Shown piece by piece: positions 18,395-25,804 of a DNA stretch of 64,000 nt. Position 1 is the first letter of the stretch, and the number at the start of each line of letters is the position of its first letter. The stretch is taken from positions 4,957 to 68,956 of the forward strand of contig JAWXCE010000034.1 in the NCBI GenBank assembly GCA_034440495.1, written 5' to 3'. The notes under the pieces were generated by a model. It worked only from the letters and a program-made list of their open reading frames with translations, made no database searches and was not told where the DNA came from. Origin of the DNA: JAWXCE01 sp034440495 (lineage in GTDB: Bacteria; Pseudomonadota; Alphaproteobacteria; Rhizobiales; Rhodomicrobiaceae). A program made the translations under genes and the position numbers.

Positions 18395-18522
18395 GCAGCG
18401 GAAGCGAGAACAGGGTTTTTATAGGTTTTTAATAAGTAATTTCAACGCTTTATGAGATAAAATATAGGCTAGTAAAGATTTCAAGCTAGGTGACAGTCAG
18501 GAAGTTTTGACTTTGGGCGATG

Positions 18523-18556
18523 AAAAAGCCTGGACGGTTTGAACCGCACAGGCTTT
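18523..18556 (-). terminator. Rho-independent terminator after the 256-residue unknown gene
   Basis: Read on the minus strand, AAAGCCTG and CAGGCTTT pair around an inner CGGTT-AACCG stem and are followed by a run of T. It lies 22 bases after the stop of the gene at 18578-19348. A strong stem and U-tract make this a good intrinsic terminator. Confidence 0.75.
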
Positions 18557-18577
18557 AGGAGTGATAAGGCTGTGTCG

Positions 18578-19348
18578 CTACCTAAGCGCTGCAACAAGCG
18601 CCGGTTGTGGCGACACTGAAGGAAGTGAGCGCTTGATCTTTTTTGCTAGCTCGTCCGCTGGCAAGCTGGACATAATGAGATCGCCGCCGCGTAGTTTGAC
18701 ACTGGTTGTCAAAGGGCCGTCCGTGCCGGAGCGCAAATTGTATTTGCGGGACAGGCTTTGAAGTTCGGCCTCGCTGAGATTGACCGCGTCCACAATTTCA
18801 TCCGCAAGCACCATCCGGCCATGACCAAGCGCGATAAGGTCAAGTTTCTGAATACCCTTGATATCTGCCCTGAGGTCGATGGGAAATATCTTCCGAAACG
18901 GCGTCGGTCTGGCGGCTTCAACGCTTTTGTGATCAAGGCCGAAATAGACAATCCGCGTCTTTAGCGCGTCGATCCTAACGGGGTCTGTGTCCGGGTATCG
19001 GGTTTTGATCGCCTGCTGATCCGTCTTATTCAGAAATTCAAAATGGCGGATGGCGTCGATAGGCACAATCTGGGTGATTTGATTCCGACTTTTATCGAGT
19101 TTATCGATGCGCACGGCGATAAAGCGACGATCCGCTTTGGCCATGATCTCCTCGAAGGTCTGCGTGGCAAGGATGTTCGATCCTTCGATAAAGCGGACAT
19201 TACTGTGGAACACATCGAACCGGCCTAAAGGAAGGTTGGTCTTTATGGCCAATCGTTCCCGGTCTTGGTGGGTCACCCGTTCGATAACATAGACATCCCG
19301 CAGTTTAACGGGGGTTTTAACGTTTAAAGTGATGGTTGTATTGTTCAT
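18578..19348 (-). CDS. Unknown island protein, 256 residues
   Basis: I do not recognise this protein. It is soluble, rich in Arg/Lys and Asp, with no signal peptide or membrane segment. The N-terminus is beta-like (TTITLNVKTPVKLRDVYVIE), the centre is helical with repeated RID/RIDALKT stretches, and the C-terminus ends SVSPQPALVAALR. The ATG at 19348 has a GGAG element upstream in AT-rich DNA. A single-gene unit with its own terminator suggests it is expressed alone, and the protein could be an island cargo gene. Confidence 0.6.
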   Translation of the reverse strand: MNNTTITLNVKTPVKLRDVYVIERVTHQDRERLAIKTNLPLGRFDVFHSNVRFIEGSNILATQTFEEIMAKADRRFIAVRIDKLDKSRNQITQIVPIDAIRHFEFLNKTDQQAIKTRYPDTDPVRIDALKTRIVYFGLDHKSVEAARPTPFRKIFPIDLRADIKGIQKLDLIALGHGRMVLADEIVDAVNLSEAELQSLSRKYNLRSGTDGPLTTSVKLRGGDLIMSSLPADELAKKIKRSLPSVSPQPALVAALR

Positions 19349-19601
19349 AAATTAATCTCCTTTTGTTAGAGCAAAAGAAGAACATAGTGAAAACGACTTA
19401 TTGTGACAAGTATAAATTAGCGATTAACATAAGTAGGTCTTAAACTTGACTAAAGGCCGACAATCGCAGCTTCAGCGTCATTCTCGGAGTAACAGTAATG
19501 CTGCCGTTCATCCTGAGAGTGGATAAGTCCGGGCTTATACTAAACAAAATAGACGTTTCAGGACGAAAATAGTTTTTTAACGCTATACAATAGGAGGCCC
19601 T

Positions 19602-19742
19602 ATGAAATTTTTTGTGGTTTAGACGTATCTTTAAAAAACACATCGATCTGCATTGTTAATCAAGAGGGCGATATTGTCCGGGAAGGCACAGTTCCATCAG
19701 AGCCGGACGATATTCATGTTTGGCTGAATTCACTCGGCTTAG
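19602..19742 (+). pseudogene. IS110-family transposase, N-terminal remnant
   Basis: A good ribosome site (AGGAGG at 19592) and ATG at 19602 give MKFFV, then the frame stops at TAG. With one G restored the reading is GLDVSLKNTSICIVNQEGD, then VREGTVPSEPDDIHVWLNSL. That is the start of the DEDD RuvC-like catalytic domain of IS110 transposases. The match ends near 19742, with nothing of the rest left. It is both frameshifted and truncated. Confidence 0.75.
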
Positions 19743-20482
19743 CCGTAAGGCTGAGCATCGCGTCTCGGAGTAAGTTCCCCCCTCCCTCTTTGATTGGATC
19801 GTTACTTGTGGCGGCGTCCTGACGGGCAGCGAGCAGCAGCCCCGCGCCGACCCCGTAAAGGAGCATGATCCCTGCTAGAGGCGTGAACCCCAAGATGTTG
19901 GAGTTTGTAGGAAAGTGAAATCGTGCGGATGATCGCCATCCCTCCGGAGCCGCCATCGCCCGCTTACCCATGAGCGGGGGATGACGGCGGAGGGGCTGGT
20001 GGTCATCCCTCTGGTGAGCTGGAGCAAGTATGAAAAAGATTGAAAAAAGTTGGCGATGATAGCTTGACAGTACCGCATTAAAGGAGCCGCCCGTCGCCGG
20101 TGCATCCTCAAGGGCCTCATCCTTGCCCTCAAAGACGGGGGCAAGAATGAGGCCCGGTTGCAGAGATGATGTCGGATGCCGGAGGACTGACGATGTGGCG
20201 TCATTCTTGGTGAGCCTGCCGCGAAGCATCCGCTAATAGGTCATCTAACGGACGTGCGATTGAAATTGGATCGGCATGACGGCCTTGGGAGCCGTAACCT
20301 CGTCGATTGAATTTTGCTCTCTACCAAATTCTGAGCGAGGCGACACGGTTTTCGGCTGCTTTTGCGCCGTTCGCAAGTGAGACATAACCGAGTTCAAGGC
20401 TTTCCAAACGGTCTTATTGCCGGACATTTTCAAGGTCTATATAATGCTGTCATTTTTGGTAAAATATTGATATCATTGGGTC
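19743..20482. other. Stretch without a convincing gene
   Basis: A 171-codon frame on the minus strand (19714-20229) has one hydrophobic segment (PLAGIMLLYGVGAGLLLAAR), but the rest is unlike a protein and it runs antisense into the IS110 remnant. A 62-codon minus frame (20245-20433) is equally weak. This is probably scrambled island debris upstream of the Fic gene. Confidence 0.4.
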
Positions 20483-21724
20483 ATGACATCGAAAGAATCG
20501 GACATAGAACCGGACATTATAGAGGGTGCGGACCGAGGTGAAACAGTCGGGCTCATGGAGCCTATGCTTATCACCGAAAGCTCAAGCAAACGAGGCGAAC
20601 TAACCGATCTGGCGCTGGAGCTGGCGGCGAAAGCGACAGGGTTCCGTCGAAGTCTTCAGCCCAATATCGCAGCTTCGCTGGCCGATCTGGTGCGCTCGAT
20701 GAACTGCTACTACAGCAATCTCATCGAAGGGCATGACACCCACCCTATCGATATCGAGCGGGCTCTGAAAGAAGACTTTAGCGACGATGCAAAAAAGCGG
20801 GATCTTCAGCTAGAAGCCAAGGCGCATATCGCCGTTCAAAAATGGATCGATGGCGGCGGTCTGACAGGTCGTGCGCTCACGACGGAGGGTATATGCGAAA
20901 CCCATCTCAGATTTTGTAAGATTTTACCCCCTGACATGCTATGGGCTGAAAATCCCGATACCGGAAAACGCATCCCGCTAATCGGCGGCGAATTACGAAG
21001 ACACGATGTGCAGGTCGGGCGACACCATGCAATCAGTCCCGCCGCCGTCCCAAGATTTATGAGCCGGTTTGAAAAAGCCTATACGCGTCTGGGAAAAACG
21101 GACTCGATCATTGCATCTGCGACGGCTCACCATCGTTTGCTATGGCTGCATCCGTTTCTAGACGGCAATGGCCGTGTAGCGCGTCTCATATCTCACGCAG
21201 TGCTTCTGGAAAAACTCGATACCGGCGCTTTATGGTCGGTTGCGCGGGGACTGGCGCGTAACGTAAAGGAGTATAAAGGTCATCTTGCAGCCTGCGATCT
21301 ACCCCGCCGCAACGACCTGGACGGGCGTGGATCGCTCAGCGAAGAGAACCTTGCGGAGTTTGTTTGCTTCTTCCTCAAGATTTGCATCGATCAGGTGGAT
21401 TTTATGGAAGGTCTGGTAAAACCCGATCAACTACGCGTTCGGATTGCGATTTGGGCGGAAGAAGAAACGCGGCTCGGCAAACTTCCCCCGAAGGCCAAGG
21501 ATATTTTAGAGGCGCTACAATATCGCGGAGAACTGCTACGCAGCGATGTGGCGGAGATTTTGGGAATCGGGGAGAGACAAGCGCGGCGCATTGTTAGCAC
21601 TCTGACCGATTATGGCGTGATTACCTCGGCAACGTCGCGTGCGCCGCTGCAACTTGCATTTCCAGCGACCCTTGCCTCGCGTTGGATGCCGGGTCTTTTC
21701 CCTGACAAACTAGAAGAGGCTTAA
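20483..21724 (+). CDS. Fic family protein (predicted AMP-transferase)
   Basis: This 413-residue protein has the Fic core motif HPFLDGNGRVARL (residues ~222-234), which binds a nucleotide and moves AMP (or another group) onto a hydroxyl side chain of a target protein. An N-terminal inhibitory motif of the (S/T)xxxE(G/N) type is visible as SNLIEG near residue 77, so the enzyme is probably self-inhibited. The C-terminal ~90 residues (PPKAKDILEALQYRGELLRS, DVAEILGIGERQARRIVSTL) form a winged helix-turn-helix. The combination is common in stand-alone Fic proteins of bacteria. There is no separate antitoxin next to it. The target is unknown. Confidence 0.85.
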   Translation: MTSKESDIEPDIIEGADRGETVGLMEPMLITESSSKRGELTDLALELAAKATGFRRSLQPNIAASLADLVRSMNCYYSNLIEGHDTHPIDIERALKEDFSDDAKKRDLQLEAKAHIAVQKWIDGGGLTGRALTTEGICETHLRFCKILPPDMLWAENPDTGKRIPLIGGELRRHDVQVGRHHAISPAAVPRFMSRFEKAYTRLGKTDSIIASATAHHRLLWLHPFLDGNGRVARLISHAVLLEKLDTGALWSVARGLARNVKEYKGHLAACDLPRRNDLDGRGSLSEENLAEFVCFFLKICIDQVDFMEGLVKPDQLRVRIAIWAEEETRLGKLPPKAKDILEALQYRGELLRSDVAEILGIGERQARRIVSTLTDYGVITSATSRAPLQLAFPATLASRWMPGLFPDKLEEA

Positions 21725-22075
21725 TTATCTATTTATCTGCTTCTTTCTTTGTAAAAGCGTGGAAAACGCGTCTTTGTAATTTCGATTAAACGAGAATCTG
21801 AAATCATACAGGAAAGAATATTTACCCTCTCTTGCGCGATCCTCTTTCCGGTCTTGAATTAGACAGAAAAAAACTCTCATGACTGCAACAAAAGATGTCG
21901 GTCAGCAGGATATAAATATAAATAATGTAGGTTATTTAATTTATTGGTTAGTCTTTAACAAAGGCGGCAACGTAAATCCAAAAAATCGTTGTAATTTATT
22001 ATTGAGTATATTTTTCGACTTTATTGGATAAGTGTTTCAATTATTTCTGATGCGATTGTATGTTAGGGGCTAGAT
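21725..22075. other. AT-rich gap without genes
   Basis: I see no open frame with coding character and no strong hairpin. Composition is clearly more AT-rich than the core chromosome, which suggests horizontally acquired DNA or the promoter region of the degraded gene that follows. Confidence 0.5.
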
Positions 22076-22456
22076 TTGAAAAAATGGAAAGAAGAAGTAA
22101 ATCAGATAGTTAATACTGTACGCGCTTCGCGTGGCGGCCACACTTTTCATGAACGTTGGGCAGCACGCAGAGCGCTGCAACTAATATTCCCGCAGGACCG
22201 CTTAAATGCAATCGCTATTGAGGGACTATCAACAAGCGAAACCGCTGATCCAGGCCTAGAGGCTGAAGAGGTCGCTGATCTCGTCCTATACTACGGGAAC
22301 GGCGAAAACTTCGCTACTTCCGACATCGTGCAAACGGCGCAATTTAAATATAAAACTACTGGCGGTAACGTGACCGCGTCGTATCTACGCAAGACGATTG
22401 AAAAATTCTCTAGTTCGCTCGCAGGATATCTGATGGCGAGAGTACCGATGCAATAG
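22076..22456 (+). pseudogene. N-terminal remnant of a large protein, possibly nuclease/NTPase
   Basis: TTG-started frame of 126 residues: IVNTVRASRGGHTFHERWAA, RRALQLIF, then EAEEVADLVLYYGNGENFAT and QTAQFKYKTTGG. The pattern of a conserved helix, an Asp-Leu strand and then a Gln-x-Lys core looks like a PD-(D/E)XK-type nuclease domain of the sort found at the head of large defence NTPases. The frame is lost just after KFSSSLAGYL, and no NTPase body follows. The reading as a defence-gene fragment is tentative. No start ATG is seen. Confidence 0.4.
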
Positions 22457-22812
22457 CGCAGGAACTTAAGAAACGTTGGCCGAAAGCCCAGAACATGGAC
22501 TACTTTCCTGGTTTTGATCGGTATCGTAGAGAGCGGTCAGATCGATACGAGTTCTATCGCGAGCATTTGCAAAAGCACGCTCTTTTAAACGCGGCAACTA
22601 CACTGAGAAAATCGCTTTCAGTGGCTCGTTACAGCTATGACCAACAAACGTTGTCACCTTTCAATGACTGGTTAAAGGACTACAATACGACGTTTGAAGA
22701 CGGCTCTACGCTGGCCGATCATAAAGACCAAATGCCCGAAACCGCCAAAGTTAACTTTACAGGCCTACAAGCTGAGAAACAGCAGACAATCATTTGGCGA
22801 TGTGTCTGGTAG
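22414..22812 (+). pseudogene. Internal fragment of unknown protein
   Basis: This frame overlaps the end of the previous remnant in another phase and reads ISDGESTDAIAQELKKRWPK, then YFPGFDRYRRERSDRYEFYR, EHLQKHALLNAATTLRKSLS, ending TIIWRCVW. It has clear coding character (amphipathic helices, aromatic motifs) but no convincing start, so it is probably a fragment of a longer gene. It need not be the same gene as the 22076 remnant. Confidence 0.35.
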
Positions 22813-23135
22813 GAAGGCAGTCTACGTCGGAACCAGACCAGCAGGAAAGGCCTTCCGAATTTGGTTCGCGAAAAAGGCTTCGGCCACTGTTAACTAGTTT
22901 CATCGAAAATAATCTTCAATAGAAGCAAGCCGCTCATAATTCCTCCGCATCCACCGACGCGCGACTGGCCCCTGTAAAAGGCCGGGTTCGAAAGCAGATC
23001 GCCCGTCGTCGATAGGAACCGAGGGAGTTCTCCGCTCGTTCGTTTTCATCCGCAAAAGCATGGTGTAGGGTTCCAAGGGCGGCACACGCCTTTGTGTCGC
23101 GATCTAACGGCGATGACGTTCGGTCTGGATGGGGT

Positions 23136-23300
23136 CTTGGGGCAAGGGGCAGGAACGCCCTTCCCCAAGCGCGATGAAACGGCGGACGTTTTACCGGCGA
23201 AGCGAGGCTCAATGCCGTGGATTCGCCATGCCTGGGGGATGCAACGGGGGTGCGCAGCGGCCCCCTTGCCAAGATGCGGGTACTACCCCGCACATCTTGC
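23136..23300. other. GC-rich hairpin region, candidate origin of transfer
   Basis: Three inverted repeats stand in 165 bases. CTTGGGGCAAGGG pairs with CCCTTCCCCAAG (23136-23169). GGGGG pairs with CCCCC (23246-23265). AAGATGCGGG pairs imperfectly with CCCGCACATCTT (23271-23298). Directly at the last arm is CATCTTGC (23293-23300), one base from the YATCCTGY nick consensus of IncP/VirD2-type origins. The MOB relaxase in the island belongs to that class. No gene fits this stretch. Location 8 kb from mobC is unusual for an oriT, so this is a candidate only. Confidence 0.4.
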
Positions 23301-23361
23301 GTAAAATGATAGCGGCGTACCTTCTGGCAAACTGCTCTATTAGCAGACGCCTTATTGTGAC

Positions 23362-24564
23362 TTAATAACTAAAGTGACTATTATACCGATTAATTAGCCA
23401 AGGCTTGATCTGATCACGCAAAGTACTAAAACGATGGTCGGTTGGAAAGCCGTCGTAGTTGGGTTCACCCAAAGTGGTCGCGCAATCGAGGAGGGTACGA
23501 ATAGCGGACTGTGAAAACACTACTTCATCAAACTCTTGGTTGTGTATGCCATTGGCAATTGAGCGCCCTTCTACGGAAATGAGTGGAGGTCGCCATGCGA
23601 GGTCGTATGTATCCGCGGTAAAAACAAACGCCCAACTCTTGCGCATCCATATGTCTGGTGGATTTGCAAAGAAATACGGTACCGCCTGCCGCAGGCCTAT
23701 TGCTTTACACGCGGCGCGAATTAGAAAGCGCATCGGAACAGCATTAACGCGTGGCATTGTCTTCCAAGAGGCATTGAGATGCTGTTGAAGATTGGGAAGC
23801 GCTTCTGCAATCTCCCACGTTTTTAGGCCAGTCACTGTCATCAGCCTTTGCCGATATGCAAGAGCTTCTCCTGGTTCGCAAGTTGCCAAATTTCGTTTGG
23901 GTAGACCGACCTGTGGCAGAGCCTTAAGAAGACGCCGAAAGCGCCGCGACGGTAGCACGTCATCCCACGAAAACACCTTGCCTGGATCGACCGGCGTCAT
24001 CGGTGGAAGACGTGGGTTTAGGGCCAGATCTGCAACTACGGCAAAAGCGGAAAGTGGGTCACCATGGTCGCTTGCATGCAAAGCGAGCGATTCATTAAAG
24101 GCACGAATAGCTGTGACATAGAGTTGGCTTGGATCATCGAGGTGACCCTGCATAAGAGCGGAGGCGCGTTGGGCAAGTGTTGCCCGCAACGTGGACTCAT
24201 CATTTTCTGAGATATTCGGTACGCGTTCAGCCACTGTGAGCTGCGCCACCACTGCCAAGCCTTCTTCAATAGCTGCCGCACTGAGAGAGGTGTCATCGTC
24301 ACAAAAGTCGAAGTCCTCGTAAGAGGCAACCCGGCACTCTTTCAACGTCTTTAGAGAATGCCCCAAATCAAACGGCTTCGATAACTCATTGACAGCAAGC
24401 GCCATCAAAAAAGCGCTGTTTTCACTGCTAGAAGGCTTGTTTATTCCAAATCGTAATGACCCGCTCAGCGACGAAGTTATCCAGCACAGTTCTGCACATA
24501 CTGCCGAAACACGGGAACAGTTAGTGTTCAAACATCGGGCATGGCCGCTCACGCTGCGGGCCAT
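23362..24564 (-). CDS. Unknown protein, possibly N-terminally truncated
   Basis: This 400-codon frame has good coding character and no recognised family. It includes VNELSKPFDLGHSLKTLKEC, ATLAQRASALMQGHLDDPSQ, a Trp/Pro-rich C-terminal half (MRKSWAFVFTADTYDLAWRP) and the end NRYNSHFSY. The annotated ATG at 24564 lies inside the DUF899 remnant in another phase, so the first ~15 residues are unlikely to be original. An in-frame ATG further in (MALAVNELSK, near 24405) may be the real start, or the gene lost its head when the two pieces were joined near 24535. Confidence 0.45.
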   Translation of the reverse strand: MARSVSGHARCLNTNCSRVSAVCAELCWITSSLSGSLRFGINKPSSSENSAFLMALAVNELSKPFDLGHSLKTLKECRVASYEDFDFCDDDTSLSAAAIEEGLAVVAQLTVAERVPNISENDESTLRATLAQRASALMQGHLDDPSQLYVTAIRAFNESLALHASDHGDPLSAFAVVADLALNPRLPPMTPVDPGKVFSWDDVLPSRRFRRLLKALPQVGLPKRNLATCEPGEALAYRQRLMTVTGLKTWEIAEALPNLQQHLNASWKTMPRVNAVPMRFLIRAACKAIGLRQAVPYFFANPPDIWMRKSWAFVFTADTYDLAWRPPLISVEGRSIANGIHNQEFDEVVFSQSAIRTLLDCATTLGEPNYDGFPTDHRFSTLRDQIKPWLINRYNSHFSY

Positions 24565-24844
24565 ACATCCAAAAATATGTGACGAGAGTCTCCTTGTCGG
24601 CGAACAGGTCTAGCAGACCGACATCGGCACCGTTGGCATCGTGGAAGCGATAGTCTTTCTTAACTTTCGGTCCCTGAGGAAGTGAGCGACGCTGTTCGGC
24701 CAGCCGTGTCATCTGGCGGCGGAATTTTATTTCCTCGGCAAGCAGGGCGCGACGTGCGACGCTATAATGATCGCTTTGGCCAGGAAAAGGGTTATTCACC
24801 TTATCGGCGAGTTTCTCAGCGGTCACGAGCGCTTTCGCTGTCAT
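24521..24844 (-). pseudogene. DUF899 thioredoxin-like protein, C-terminally truncated
   Basis: The frame MTAKALVTAEKLADKVNNPF, then HYSVARRALLAEEIKFRRQM and YFWMYGPQRERPCPMFEH matches the first ~105 residues of DUF899 proteins. In those, CPMC or similar is followed by ~130 more residues. Here the match breaks at CPM, where an unrelated gene begins on the same strand. About half of the domain is missing. Confidence 0.75.
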
Positions 24845-24856
24845 AACGATCTCCAC

Positions 24857-25398
24857 CTCTGAGGGGTTGGCCGCGAAGGGGATGAATCTCAGAGTATCCG
24901 CCCGCGATCATTCTGCAGTAACAACCCATGGCGACTCCGAAAGGTTCGCTTTCAGTACCAATTTAATATGTGGGCGATCGGCTTCACCCCGCAGTCAGCG
25001 GCTGTTCTGGCTTTCCGCTTCACCGAAAACGCCAAGCGTTTGGTATGAATGGCACCCGAAATGTCACGATTTATAGCGTATCGAACCGATTATCAGCCCC
25101 ACAGCTCACGTTAACCATTTTTTACCTTTATACAGCGGTTTAAGACAGACATCGTAACCTACTGATGCAATTAAAACTTTACGCAATTTTTATGCCTAAG
25201 TGCTTGAAAACGTTAACACTTTCTTTATTGCCACGATTCTCAAGATCAGCGACAATCCATCCATCAAAGAAACTCAATAAAAACGCGGCAAGCCCGAATG
25301 TATCGGTACGCGATCCGCTTAGACAACCATATACCTTTGTGCTCTATGGCATTGAGGACAGGATTACTGCGTCAAATGCCAGTATAGGACAGTATTCC
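24857..25398. other. Gap upstream of the recombinase operon
   Basis: No frame here has convincing coding character. The right end leads into the LexA-controlled promoter described next. The left end is the upstream region of the DUF899 remnant. Confidence 0.5.
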
Positions 25399-25427
25399 TT
25401 GACTGTTCTTAATTTGTTCTATATATC
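25399..25427 (+). promoter_or_regulatory. Sigma70-type promoter with embedded LexA (SOS) box
   Basis: TTGACT (25399-25404) is a good -35 element and TATATA/TATATC (25420-25427) an acceptable -10. Between them lies GTTC-TTAATTT-GTTC (25405-25419), a perfect copy of the alphaproteobacterial LexA site GTTC-N7-GTTC. It lies 42-70 bases before the first gene of the recombinase operon. Binding of LexA here would block RNA polymerase, and DNA damage would lift the block. Confidence 0.75.
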
Positions 25428-25468
25428 TTTATCCAGTTTAGTGGCGGAAAGCAAGAGGAGTCCGAAGC

Positions 25469-25804
25469 GTGACCGACGAAATACAGACGGGCTCCTATGC
25501 CCACATAGACAAAACCAACAGCGAACAGCCGGGTTTTCCTCCGCTGGAGCTTGATCCCGCCAAATACCTCTCTGACATGGCGGACTTCGATATGACCGAG
25601 ACGCAAAAGGTCGAGCTTCTTCGCACCTTATGGTCGATCATGCGCTCGTTTGTCGAGCTTGGCTTCTCCGTGGATATCTGTGCGCAACTTCTGACACAGG
25701 TCCAAGACCACTCGGAGACAAGCGCTGCCGGTGTAGAACCCGACCCTTCATCAGCTACGGAGACGCTATCCGACAACACGACGACTAGAGAGGAAACACC
25801 ATGA
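25469..25804 (+). CDS. Small conserved protein preceding the island recombinase
   Basis: This 111-residue soluble acidic protein includes GFPPLELDPAKYLSDMADFD, MTETQKVELLRTLWSIMRSF and VELGFSVDICAQLL. Its start is GTG at 25469 with an AGAGGAG element 10 bases upstream. It overlaps the recombinase start by 4 bases (ATGA at 25801-25804). I recall such proteins next to serine recombinases in alphaproteobacterial islands, but have no function for it. It may help recombination directionality. It is the first gene under the LexA-box promoter. Confidence 0.7.
   Translation: MTDEIQTGSYAHIDKTNSEQPGFPPLELDPAKYLSDMADFDMTETQKVELLRTLWSIMRSFVELGFSVDICAQLLTQVQDHSETSAAGVEPDPSSATETLSDNTTTREETP

Noticed and set aside
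19714..20229. 171-codon minus-strand frame with a hydrophobic segment
   Set aside because: It overlaps the IS110 remnant antisense, has poor coding character outside one segment and no recognisable start signal.
22934..23293. 119-codon minus-strand frame
   Set aside because: It covers the GC-rich hairpin region and its sequence (Arg/Pro/Ser-rich) is what random GC-rich hairpins give. No ribosome site.
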